From positions 1 through 23,590 of the forward strand of contig CAMYDW010000021.1 of assembly GCA_947254645.1 (NCBI GenBank): DNA of 23,590 bases. The letters are read 5' to 3'. This document shows, in pieces, positions 14,460 through 22,138 of the stretch (position 1 is the first letter of the stretch; every line of letters starts with the position of its first letter). Below the pieces are notes generated by a model. That model searched no databases, was not told the DNA's origin, and was given only the letters and a program-made list of their open reading frames with translations. Made by a program: the position numbers and the translations under genes. This DNA is from an uncultured Peptococcaceae bacterium (GTDB lineage: Bacteria; Bacillota; Peptococcia; Peptococcales; Peptococcaceae).

Positions 14460-15836
14460 CTACAGCTGTTTATAAATAACTGATAATCCTTTATTTAAAT
14501 CACTAGGATAAGCATCGCAAAACTCCTCTAAAGTATGATATTGTGCAATTATCTCACATAATTTTCTGTGCTGTCTCACAGCATGTAAACCCATCAGCTG
14601 TCTGCTATAATAACACGCTTCATTATCAACTTCTTTCATATGATATAGATCCTTAATATTTTTTACACTCTTTGCACTTTTACAAGCTTTGCAACCACAA
14701 AGGGACATCGAATCTTTTACTTCATTTAGTTTCACATAAGAGCAAGGTTCAAGTCTTAATGATCCATCTTCATTAATTCCCCCAACAAAATATTTACTAA
14801 AACTTACGCTTGGAATCGGATTTGGATTATATACAAGCTTTGTTGACTCTAAATTTCCATCTCCAACCCTTCTTACCGGTGAAGCGGCATCAAACGAAGT
14901 TGCTCCACAATAATAGTTCATTGCTATATTGGGATAACCGCCACAGCCTAATGCATGTATTGGTCTAGCTCCAACCTTTTTTCTTACAATTTTACATGCT
15001 CTAGCAGGTGTTACGGTCTCAACAAATCCTCTTTTTCCTGTACTCTTAAAATCAACATCTGAATACCATGAATCATCTACCTTCTTATAGCTTGCAATTC
15101 CTCCTAACGCAAAGCCCCAAAAATTGTAATTATATTGTTTTTCCAATTTAAGTATATAATCAACACAGCTTTCATAATCACTCTTAAGAGCACCATGCAC
15201 TGTTGCCATAACATGTGGATAATAATCTTTTTTTGAAGATAGGTACTTGATGCTTTCATCCAATAACAACTTATTTATTTTTTCATTATCTATACTATTC
15301 AGAAAGGTAATTAATTTTTTGTTTGATTTTTCACCATCTTTTTCTGTATATTTACCACCCAAGTCAAAACCTACTACTAAGTCAACTTTCAATCTATCTG
15401 CAAAATCATAATAATCACGCATATGTTGAATTATTTCACCCTCGAATTTAGATACATCATAATCAATTTCTTTTGCAATAAATTTTACAATGTTAGCCGC
15501 GCCAGAGTCTAATAAAAATACTTTTTTATTGAAATCAAATGCTGTACTTGTATATCCAGAGTAAATCTTACCTTTAGTATTTATTAGCATATTTCGTATA
15601 TCGTTATATAAATCTCCAATTCTTGTATAATCGGACAAATCATCAAATGCATGACTCTGGAACGAATGAGGGTAACGATTATTAATATAGTAGTAATTTA
15701 CTAGCGCTGGTGTATCTTCAGTAAACTCTGCATAAACAATTTCTCTGTCCTTGTCTCCATTCCCTCCACCATAGTTATACACTTGAAAAAAAGATGGTAT
15801 TGGTAATTGCTTATCATGTACACTTAAAAACTTCAT
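14460..15836 (-). CDS. tRNA-guanine transglycosylase-like base-exchange enzyme (DpdA-like)
   Basis: 458 residues, ATG behind AAGGAGGAAAATC. Key TGT-fold residues are visible: LLDSG with Asp110 (general base in DSGGFQ of TGT), VVGFDLG with Asp158 (base recognition), GFALGGIA (241-248, the GYAIGGLA loop), TSFDAASPVRR with Asp316 (nucleophile in FDCVLPTR) and the zinc site Cys380-x-Cys382-xx-Cys385...His423. It is longer and quite unlike housekeeping TGT. DpdA proteins are TGT relatives that insert 7-deazaguanine into DNA, so a DNA-modifying role in this defence island is likely, though not proven. No preQ0 synthesis genes or other dpd genes are in the window. It has its own promoter. Confidence 0.8.
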   Translation of the reverse strand: MKFLSVHDKQLPIPSFFQVYNYGGGNGDKDREIVYAEFTEDTPALVNYYYINNRYPHSFQSHAFDDLSDYTRIGDLYNDIRNMLINTKGKIYSGYTSTAFDFNKKVFLLDSGAANIVKFIAKEIDYDVSKFEGEIIQHMRDYYDFADRLKVDLVVGFDLGGKYTEKDGEKSNKKLITFLNSIDNEKINKLLLDESIKYLSSKKDYYPHVMATVHGALKSDYESCVDYILKLEKQYNYNFWGFALGGIASYKKVDDSWYSDVDFKSTGKRGFVETVTPARACKIVRKKVGARPIHALGCGGYPNIAMNYYCGATSFDAASPVRRVGDGNLESTKLVYNPNPIPSVSFSKYFVGGINEDGSLRLEPCSYVKLNEVKDSMSLCGCKACKSAKSVKNIKDLYHMKEVDNEACYYSRQLMGLHAVRQHRKLCEIIAQYHTLEEFCDAYPSDLNKGLSVIYKQL

Positions 15837-15880
15837 GATTTTCCTCCTTATTTATCACCACACGTTATTTTTGGCATTAT

Positions 15881-15908
15881 ATTATATATTATTCTCGCGA
15901 GTGTTTAA
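15881..15908 (-). promoter_or_regulatory. Promoter of the TGT-like gene with palindrome in the spacer
   Basis: On the minus strand a weak TTAAAC (15908-15903), 16 nt, then a perfect TATAAT (15886-15881). The 8-bp palindrome CTCGCGAG (15894-15901) lies in the spacer, a stark GC island in AT-rich DNA, and could be a repressor site. Confidence 0.55.
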
Positions 15909-15973
15909 TACAATATATAGCCTACCTTTAAAAGCAAGCTAAAAAATATTTTAATCAGTATCTATTTCAATTA

Positions 15974-16207
15974 TTATTTCTTCTCTATTCTTTCAACAAT
16001 ATCTGAAAGTTGGCAATCCAGAGCTTCGCAAATCCTCAGCAAAACATCAGTAGTTACATTCTCACATCTTCCCATTTTTGCAATTGATGCCGCACTCACA
16101 CCACTCATCTTTTGTAATTCTTTTTTTTGGATATCACGATCAATAAGCAGTTTCCATAATGGATTATAGGTAAATTGTGTTTTGAGTTCTCTTTTGCATT
16201 TAGACAT
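15974..16207 (-). CDS. XRE (Cro/CI) family regulator
   Basis: 77 residues from ATG at 16207-16205, 6 nt after AAGGAG; an earlier in-frame ATG at 16225 lacks such a site. A Cro/CI-type helix-turn-helix occupies about residues 18-70: LIDRDIQKKELQKMSGVSAA, then SIAKMGRCENVTTDVLLRIC, then EALDCQLSDIVE. Fourth gene of the ABC-3C operon, starting 11 nt after the ATPase stop. It probably represses the operon through the repeats near 19391-19436. Confidence 0.85.
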   Translation of the reverse strand: MSKCKRELKTQFTYNPLWKLLIDRDIQKKELQKMSGVSAASIAKMGRCENVTTDVLLRICEALDCQLSDIVERIEKK

Positions 16208-16217
16208 TTCAATCTCC

Positions 16218-17891
16218 TTATTCATCTTCTTTTAAAGGTTCTTTATTCCAAGCTCTGCCAAAAAGTTCATTTCCACCAGATGAAAGTTCTATAACGGCAT
16301 TTTTTGAAATCAAAGGTCTAGCATCTTCGGCATAAAAATCTAAAGATCTAAAAGAAACAAAAATTTGCTGATTTCTATTCTTTGATGCCTCATACTCCTT
16401 TATTATTTCTGTAAGTGCAGGTTTCTCAATTGGATCAAGTAGATCTGAATCATGCACAACAAAAGGAATACCTGATATTTTCATATTTGCTAGGTCAAAA
16501 GTAATGAGCCCTCTAAATTGCGCTCCACTACCACCATCGTCTTTTGTACTGAAAGAATACTTATTAAGTTTCTCAAGCTTCAATTCTGGTGCTCTTTGTA
16601 TTTCATTCTTCAATATTCTCTTAGTAATAACTTTCATTCTCTGATTTATTATAGTTTGTATTTCAGATAGTTGAGTTGCAATGACTCTGTCTCTTGTATC
16701 CCCGTATTCTTTTGCTACAGCCTTTAATTGCTCTAGCTTTTCAAAGTTCTTATTTGCTTCCGTTAAATTATTAAGTTCAGTAGTAATCCTTGCATATTCC
16801 TTTAAAATAGCCTGGTTAACATTAGGAACATTTTTCACTTCTGCTATTTGTTCTTTGATTGCAACTATCTGATTTTCAAGCATTACATATGCAGTAGCAA
16901 GATCTTTTTCGGTCTCCTTAAATTCCTCAGTTAATACTTTTGATAAGCTTTGATGAAATCTCTCAACACTCTCAAGTTCCTTAAACTCTTCACCAGGGAA
17001 GAACTTCTCTAAATCCGCAAATGTTCTCTTAAAGCTCTTTTTCCCATCATACATTTCTCTACGAATTGAGTTTAACTGAGTTTGTACTCTTGCTCTCTGC
17101 CTACGATAATTAATCAGCAAATCATTAAGTTCTGATAGTCTTTGAGCCTGTATACTATCAAGATCAAGTAATCCTTGATTGCTATTTTCAGCTAGCTGTT
17201 TTTCTTGTTTCTCTAATTCTTTTGCTCTACTTTCATTTTCTTCATATTCTTTTTTAGTTTTCGCCGCTCTGATTTGCCCGTATGATTGAGATTTTTTAAA
17301 TGTGTTTCTTTCATCTTCTGCTAGTGCAGCTTGTTTTATCTGCTCTTCAACAATCCCATATTTTTCAAATTGCTGCATATACTTTTTTATAGCATCTTTT
17401 AAATTTTCTTCCTTAGCAGATTGTAGTGGCCTTTCCTCATCCATTGTTTCGCGTTTGTACACTCTTATATATTTGGCCACTGCTCCTCTCCATGAAAGGC
17501 CTTCTTTATCCACCTCATACTTTTCAGCCAAAAAAGTATTATATTCGTCTAGAGTCATTTCTGAACCATCACCCCAAGGTTTATATTGGGCATTACACCT
17601 ATTAACTATCATATAATTAACTGTGTTTCTAGAAAAATAATATTCTTGCTCATCAAATATAAACTTAAAATTAATAGTATGTTCTAAAACGTTGTTTTGT
17701 ACATCTTCACATTTTTTTATATAATCGGTGCCACCAAAAACAAAATCTAATATCATAAGCAATGTGGATTTACCTATTGAATTAGATCTATTCTTGTCAC
17801 CTAAAATCGCATTAAGCCCTTTATGAAATTTTATAGGCGGTCTCTTTTTACCGTATGAGAAAAACTTATCGCACTGTATTTCAGCTAACAT
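16218..17891 (-). CDS. ABC-3C-type ATPase (DUF2326), SMC-like
   Basis: 557 residues from ATG at 17891-17889; the frame extends 9 codons further without a better site. The Walker A motif is GDKNRSNSIGKST (31-43). A long charged coiled-coil region (about 180-420) separates it from a C-terminal ATPase half with FDLANM and PFVVHDSDLLDPIE, the Walker B area of DUF2326 proteins. ABC-3C systems combine such an SMC/RecN-like ATPase with a small middle component and a C-terminal component and are predicted anti-phage systems. The first nucleotides overlap the middle component by 11 nt. Confidence 0.88.
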   Translation of the reverse strand: MLAEIQCDKFFSYGKKRPPIKFHKGLNAILGDKNRSNSIGKSTLLMILDFVFGGTDYIKKCEDVQNNVLEHTINFKFIFDEQEYYFSRNTVNYMIVNRCNAQYKPWGDGSEMTLDEYNTFLAEKYEVDKEGLSWRGAVAKYIRVYKRETMDEERPLQSAKEENLKDAIKKYMQQFEKYGIVEEQIKQAALAEDERNTFKKSQSYGQIRAAKTKKEYEENESRAKELEKQEKQLAENSNQGLLDLDSIQAQRLSELNDLLINYRRQRARVQTQLNSIRREMYDGKKSFKRTFADLEKFFPGEEFKELESVERFHQSLSKVLTEEFKETEKDLATAYVMLENQIVAIKEQIAEVKNVPNVNQAILKEYARITTELNNLTEANKNFEKLEQLKAVAKEYGDTRDRVIATQLSEIQTIINQRMKVITKRILKNEIQRAPELKLEKLNKYSFSTKDDGGSGAQFRGLITFDLANMKISGIPFVVHDSDLLDPIEKPALTEIIKEYEASKNRNQQIFVSFRSLDFYAEDARPLISKNAVIELSSGGNELFGRAWNKEPLKEDE

Positions 17892-18102
17892 AGTGAAGCA
17901 CCCCTTCCACCAATTCAATTTTATTTAATGCATAAAGACAATCTAGTATATCTAAGAACTCTCGCACATCTTCTACCTTGCTTTTTACTTTCTTATACAA
18001 TTCTGCAGCCGTTAAATCTGAATCTTCCAATTGTTTCAAAACATAAGGAAACTTAGAGATGGTGCTTTCTTTGTAAGATATAACTTTATTTGGAAACTTC
18101 AT
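17881..18102 (-). CDS. ABC-3C middle component
   Basis: 73 residues from ATG at 18102-18100, behind GAGGTG. It starts MKFPNKVISYKESTISKFPY and contains LTAAELYKKVKSKVEDVREF and LDCLYALNKIELVEGVLHYV. That pattern, a small winged-helix-like protein with a PNKxxSYKES start, is typical of middle components paired with DUF2326 ATPases. I am unsure which numbered family (6, 7 or 8) it belongs to. It probably links the ATPase to the C-terminal component. It overlaps both neighbours, a sign of fixed stoichiometry. Confidence 0.8.
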   Translation of the reverse strand: MKFPNKVISYKESTISKFPYVLKQLEDSDLTAAELYKKVKSKVEDVREFLDILDCLYALNKIELVEGVLHYVS

Positions 18103-19276
18103 TACTAAACACCTCACAATTTTGAATAAAGAATGCAACAACAATACTACATGCTATCTTTCCTTTAGAACCTAGATTAGTTTTTGAGTGGATCCAATCT
18201 GATAGACTTGATATTATTTCTTCTTTTGACATTCCAACATTCTCAAGCTTCATTGATGACAATTTGATCTCAGTAGCAATTAAATCAAATTCACTTTCCA
18301 ATTCTTTAAATACATTCTCTATAAACCTGTAATATTCAACGACTTGTCGCTGAATTTCATTTTTTAATAATGGATCATCCTTTATCTTTTGCTTAATCTT
18401 TAATGCTTCATATTCTAATTGAATCATTCCAGTTGAAGGGATATCCATTAATGCAGATACAACATCTCTAATTTCTTCTTCAAGCTGCATTCTATCAATA
18501 GCTAACTTTGCAGCATGTCTTTTTGATAAAATCTGTTTAATTTCATACAAATTATTAAATTCATCCAGAGTTGGATTCATTAGGTAATTATCTGACGCTC
18601 TTTCACTCAAAGCTATTAAATTGTCTGAACTATCATATGATGATGGTCTTTTATGACTTGATTCAAAGGCAATTCTCTCAGCATCAGTTAAATCTTCTGG
18701 GAAAATTTGAGTAATTACGTATCTACGTACAGAAATACCCTTTACATTTTCAACTAATTTTTCTTGTGTTAGAGGGCATTCATAATTAACTTCATCCAAA
18801 AAAGGGATATCTTGGTACTCAATTTCTTCTGATGAGTTTTTATTATCTCTAAATAAACAATATATAAAAGTTTCTGCAAGGAATTTACTATACTCACCTG
18901 CATCATATAGCTTCTTTAATTCATCCTTCTTAGACTTGCCAATTTGCATATCGACATCAATTACTCGGTTAAACTTATCTACCAAATCTGATTCTAAAAC
19001 AGGATTAATATCATTCATTATTTCATCATCAAAATACTTATATACATTACCAATTATCTTACTTTTACAAGCTGCTTGCTTTATGTCGTCAGGTACAGGA
19101 TCTTTCCTGCTAACCAGGCGACTTATTTTTTTTGAACTTAAATCAGTAGTGCAATAACTATCAGGCTGACTAGAAACCGATTCTAAAATAAATCTCCCAG
19201 CTTCTTCTTGCCTATTATGGTTTATCAAACATGGCTGCATGATTTTTATGTATGTAGAAATTATAAGTTCGTTCAA
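18086..19276 (-). CDS. ABC-3C C-terminal-domain component
   Basis: 396 residues with a TTG start at 19276-19274, 8 nt after GGGGAGG. No catalytic motif is evident. The N-terminal half has a segment found in these proteins (FLAETFIYCLFRDNK, about 138-152); the rest is predominantly helical and charged. As first gene of an operon with a middle component and a DUF2326 ATPase it fits the third component of ABC-3C systems, thought to sense or act on the target. Assignment depends mainly on context. Confidence 0.7.
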   Translation of the reverse strand: MNELIISTYIKIMQPCLINHNRQEEAGRFILESVSSQPDSYCTTDLSSKKISRLVSRKDPVPDDIKQAACKSKIIGNVYKYFDDEIMNDINPVLESDLVDKFNRVIDVDMQIGKSKKDELKKLYDAGEYSKFLAETFIYCLFRDNKNSSEEIEYQDIPFLDEVNYECPLTQEKLVENVKGISVRRYVITQIFPEDLTDAERIAFESSHKRPSSYDSSDNLIALSERASDNYLMNPTLDEFNNLYEIKQILSKRHAAKLAIDRMQLEEEIRDVVSALMDIPSTGMIQLEYEALKIKQKIKDDPLLKNEIQRQVVEYYRFIENVFKELESEFDLIATEIKLSSMKLENVGMSKEEIISSLSDWIHSKTNLGSKGKIACSIVVAFFIQNCEVFSNEVSK

Positions 19277-19309
19277 ACCAGAATCCTCCCCTTTTAATTA
19301 GAAAAAAAA

Positions 19310-19340
19310 TGGCAAAACAGTGGCAAAACGCTGGCAAATA
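19310..19340 (-). repeat. Three TTTGCCA iterons, 11-bp period, before the ABC-3C operon
   Basis: On the plus strand TGGCAAAACAG (19310-19320), TGGCAAAACGC (19321-19331) and TGGCAAATA (19332-19340) are head to tail. They lie 34 nt upstream of the first ABC-3C gene. TTGCCA resembles a -35 element, but no convincing -10 follows. Confidence 0.75.
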
Positions 19341-19388
19341 CATTCCTACTCTACTTTTATAAAATGAATATGTAATCAGATATAGATT

Positions 19389-19417
19389 TTGCACACTTTA
19401 AGACATAAATATTATAT
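19389..19417 (+). promoter_or_regulatory. Possible plus-strand promoter of the sigma-like gene
   Basis: TTGCAC (19389-19394), 17 nt, TTATAT (19412-19417). It overlaps the minus-strand promoter, so the two divergent units may be co-regulated. It would give a leader of nearly 290 nt. Confidence 0.4.
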
Positions 19418-19436
19418 CAAATTTTCGCACACTTTA
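19391..19436 (-). promoter_or_regulatory. Extended -10 promoter of the ABC-3C operon bracketed by repeats
   Basis: On the minus strand TGATATAAT (19419-19411) is a TGn-TATAAT extended -10 element. TAAAGTGTGC occurs at 19436-19427 and 19400-19391, one copy on each side of it, 36 bp apart. This is a likely operator for the XRE protein encoded in the same operon. Confidence 0.6.
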
Positions 19437-19521
19437 CTATCCGTTTAGATTAAAAAGTATGCAATCGCAGAATTTTATATCTAAATGCATTACAAGCTGT
19501 CCTGAGCAAGACACAAAACTA

Positions 19522-19710
19522 CTCTCACCAATAGTGAGATGCCTCGCGACCATCTGCCTTAACACTTATTGGTTAAAAATTGAATAACGATCAGTGCTTT
19601 AAGGCGTGCTGACCACAGAACAAGAAGAGGATTTCTTTCTTGGTGGTTAGCATGCCTATTTTAGGTTGCACTTCGAAGATTTCCTCTTAGTAAACAACAG
19701 GAGGAAATCT
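19522..19710 (+). ncRNA. Structured 5' leader with sequestered ribosome site (regulatory RNA candidate)
   Basis: Four hairpins follow each other. P1: TCTCAC (19523-19528) with GTGAGA (19534-19539), loop CAATA. P2: GCCTTAACACT (19556-19566) with AGTG-CT-TTAAGGC (19593-19605). P3: GGCGTGCTGACCAC (19603-19616) with GTGGTTAGCATGCC (19643-19656), including two G-U pairs, extended by CAAGAA/TTCTTG. P4: AGATTTCCTCTT (19677-19688) with AGGAGGAAATCT (19699-19710), which buries the Shine-Dalgarno next to the ATG at 19711. The P1 loop can pair with TATTG in the P2 loop, and GAGGA in the P3 loop with TCCTC of P4, so alternative folds exist. I do not recognise a named riboswitch class. Confidence 0.65.
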
Positions 19711-20307
19711 ATGAAAATCAATGACAATTATCACAATTACAGCAACCGTAAACCTTACAACAACATCCCTTGTAAATCTGATGAAGAGTTACTTCCAGTA
19801 GTACTTAACAGTGAAATGAAAGAATCACTGGGAAAAACGGGATACGATCCAAATAATGTAGAAACCTGGCATTTCCCTCATGCAAAGGAATCTATAACTG
19901 TTATTTTTGTCCCTCATAAGATTGGAAACAAAAAAGAATATATGAAGTGGTTCAATAGGGAGGTTGAACGCTATCTTAAACATAACGATTTTACCGATAA
20001 AAAAACTCTATCATTAGACAAGTTTATTGACGATGTAGAAAATGATGATGGATGCGGTTTCGATCCGACAGGGACAACAGAAAATGAAGATACAGCTTTC
20101 TTATTACAAGTCCTAGATAAATTAATCAAAGATGTAGAATTAATTGATCCACAAATGGGAGAAATAATTAGGCTACTATACGCTGGCTATACTAAAGGAG
20201 AAATTATAAAAAAGATTGATTTGAATAAGGGAAAAACTCAGAGCTATGCATTCATAGAAAAAGCTCAGAAAACCGCTTTGAATATATTTATAAACAATTA
20301 TCTCTAA
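19711..20307 (+). CDS. Sigma-70 region 4-like regulatory protein of mobile elements
   Basis: 198 residues, ATG at 19711 directly after CAGGAGGAAATCT; a longer frame from TTG at 19666 has no ribosome site. The C-terminal third (about 130-195) is helical and ends in a sigma region 4-like helix-turn-helix: LIDPQMGEIIRLLYAGYTKG, then EIIKKIDLNKGKTQSYAFIE. The N-terminal part contains WHFPHAKESITVIFVPHK and YMKWFNREVERYLKHNDF, seen in sigma-like proteins of Firmicutes mobile elements. It is the only plus-strand gene of the island. It probably controls nearby promoters; its own translation looks RNA-controlled. Confidence 0.75.
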   Translation: MKINDNYHNYSNRKPYNNIPCKSDEELLPVVLNSEMKESLGKTGYDPNNVETWHFPHAKESITVIFVPHKIGNKKEYMKWFNREVERYLKHNDFTDKKTLSLDKFIDDVENDDGCGFDPTGTTENEDTAFLLQVLDKLIKDVELIDPQMGEIIRLLYAGYTKGEIIKKIDLNKGKTQSYAFIEKAQKTALNIFINNYL

Positions 20308-20312
20308 TAGAA

Positions 20313-20346
20313 AATCCTGCAAGTTTAGATACTTGCGGGATTTTTA
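20313..20346. terminator. Bidirectional terminator between the sigma-like and MBL genes
   Basis: AATCCTGCAAG (20313-20323) pairs with CTTGCGGGATT (20332-20342), with one G-U pair, followed by TTTA. The MBL stop codon (20344-20346) lies at its edge, so it likely serves both converging genes. Confidence 0.85.
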
Positions 20347-21579
20347 TCTCTTGATATTAAATTTTATGCCTCGTGTTGATGAAATTAAATTTTTTTTACC
20401 TATCAAATCTCTAGTATTGTGAAGATTAAATTTACAGTCTATACCCAAATATTTCCTTTGATACGAATTTGGAAATTTAGAAATATCATTACTGATACCA
20501 GTTGAAAGATATCCTCTTTTATCCAAAACAGGATCAAAGTTAGGTAAAATTTTTTTATTACGTAAATCCGCGTATCCGCCATGATGAGGAACCACTAAAT
20601 CAGTAACAGTATTTGATTTATTCTTTAGCTCAAGTGGCCAACACTTATATTCGGAATCGCCAGGTAATATGCATCTATTAAGAATCGAAAGAATTAAACC
20701 ATCTTTATTAATATCAGGCTTTCCATTCATTCCATTTCCGGTGTCACCTCTATATAGTTCAAAGGAATCATTAGAATATATCTTGCTATTCTCATGACCA
20801 CATATCTCATAAACATTACCATTATATTTTAGAAATTTACTCAATCTTGCCTTGTTCGTATCCCCCCAGCCTGAATACGCAGGCATTATCCATTTTGCAT
20901 TTAATATGTTAACTCTTTCCATTGCATAATAACCCTTTATATGATCATCATGCCAATGTGAAATAAAGCAATAATTCGGAGTGATAGTGCAGATATTAGA
21001 TATATTTTCTAGTACTGGATTCAACCTATTTGCTTCAATCATTAAATCTGGATTTCCAAAACCATTATCAAACGTACTATTAGGTACGCCAGCATCATAC
21101 ACAAAGGAAGTATTTTTATCAGTTATTCCTTGAATAAAATTTGCTTGACCTACATTGAAAACTGTCATTTCCACATGCTGCACGCCACTAGAAAGCGCTA
21201 GAGCATTTAATTTATTATTACTTCGCACCTGTGAAACATTAGTTTGAAAAGTCATATTAACTTTACGTATCAAATCCTTATATCGATCTACTTTGTCATC
21301 ACCTACAATATCAATAACTACATTATTTGCTATTTTCATCGGAGACATTATGCTAGTAACATTACCGAAACCACAAAAAGTATTTTCACCACTTTCAGCT
21401 ATTGCTAACTTGATGTTTTCAAATTGATTTGATGTTTTTTTATAATCTTCGATTATTGTTTCTATCGGATAATCATTACAATTACTTCTATATTTTTTTA
21501 TAAACTCATTTGGTAAAGACAGTGATTTATTCTTACTTAATTCTAAAACGCACCATCCCCCCTTCAAGTTGATTTTCAA
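20344..21579 (-). CDS. Metallo-beta-lactamase-fold hydrolase (ComEC-like domain)
   Basis: Up to 411 residues; the TTG start at 21579 is uncertain because no ideal ribosome site is found and the gene overlaps its upstream partner. An N-terminal part (1-130) has no recognised fold. The metal centre follows: HWHDDH in CFISHWHDDHIKGYY, then LPGDSEY with the bridging Asp, then VPHHGGYAD. The order resembles the ComEC/Rec2-type MBL domain without membrane helices. Such stand-alone proteins occur in defence islands and are probably nucleases or phosphodiesterases. Substrate unknown. Confidence 0.85.
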   Translation of the reverse strand: MKINLKGGWCVLELSKNKSLSLPNEFIKKYRSNCNDYPIETIIEDYKKTSNQFENIKLAIAESGENTFCGFGNVTSIMSPMKIANNVVIDIVGDDKVDRYKDLIRKVNMTFQTNVSQVRSNNKLNALALSSGVQHVEMTVFNVGQANFIQGITDKNTSFVYDAGVPNSTFDNGFGNPDLMIEANRLNPVLENISNICTITPNYCFISHWHDDHIKGYYAMERVNILNAKWIMPAYSGWGDTNKARLSKFLKYNGNVYEICGHENSKIYSNDSFELYRGDTGNGMNGKPDINKDGLILSILNRCILPGDSEYKCWPLELKNKSNTVTDLVVPHHGGYADLRNKKILPNFDPVLDKRGYLSTGISNDISKFPNSYQRKYLGIDCKFNLHNTRDLIGKKNLISSTRGIKFNIKR

Positions 21580-21928
21580 GTATATTTTTTAGACCTCTAT
21601 TCGAATAATGATTAATATCAGAATCCACATAAACTTCCATCCCATAAAAATATGGTTTATATATTTCTCTAACAAAAAAATCATGTTCAACAAAGAATTT
21701 ATTTTCAAGCTCAACCATTTCCTGATTTAATAATGAAAAATGAACTATTTTACCTTTATCAGGATTATCATCATCTACCAATCGCTCATATGCAATTTTA
21801 GAAAGGACAATTTCACGTTGCTTCATTTCTGATGTAATTGGATTAAGATAATCAGTTAATGATACTTGCTTTTCTTTATTAAATTCTCGCACTTTAATAT
21901 CGTAATTTTGAATGTATTGTTCTTTCAA
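21533..21928 (-). CDS. Unknown partner of the MBL protein
   Basis: 131 residues, TTG start behind GGTGGTGATTTT. No recognised family. It is charged, with a central EIVLSKIAYERLVDDDNPDKG and a C-terminal YVDSDINHYSNRGLKNILEN. It overlaps the MBL gene by 47 nt, implying co-translation and a two-protein unit. It may be the sensor or inhibitor of the MBL protein, but nothing in the sequence shows it. Confidence 0.6.
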   Translation of the reverse strand: MKEQYIQNYDIKVREFNKEKQVSLTDYLNPITSEMKQREIVLSKIAYERLVDDDNPDKGKIVHFSLLNQEMVELENKFFVEHDFFVREIYKPYFYGMEVYVDSDINHYSNRGLKNILENQLEGGMVRFRIK

Positions 21929-21997
21929 AAAATCACCACCAATTTATATTTAAAATGTTTTAATTCTTTTCATTTATCAAGTTCATAATATATTTTA

Positions 21998-22045
21998 ACA
22001 CCCTTATTTTTATTGACACACCCCTACCATAAAATAAAACACCCC
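21998..22045 (-). repeat. Three GGGTGT boxes at two-turn spacing upstream of the MBL pair
   Basis: On the plus strand ACACCC starts at 21998, 22018 and 22039, giving 20 and 21 bp steps. On the minus strand these are (G)GGGTGT boxes, 70-117 nt before the first gene of the MBL unit. Equal face of the helix suggests a cooperative regulator site. Confidence 0.5.
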
Positions 22046-22138
22046 ATGTTTTAAATACAAAAATGTCTTCGAAATATTTTCTATAATACTAACAGAATAA
22101 ATACTAGCACTACTTAGAAAATCTCTATTTTAGGAATT

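Noticed and set aside
19666..19710. Earlier TTG start for the sigma-like gene
   Set aside because: No ribosome site precedes it; the frame merely reads through the hairpin, while CAGGAGG lies right before ATG 19711.
19480..19711. Known riboswitch or T-box in the sigma-like leader
   Set aside because: No T-box TGGNACCGCG-like bulge and no aptamer core that I recognise; kept as an unclassified structured leader.
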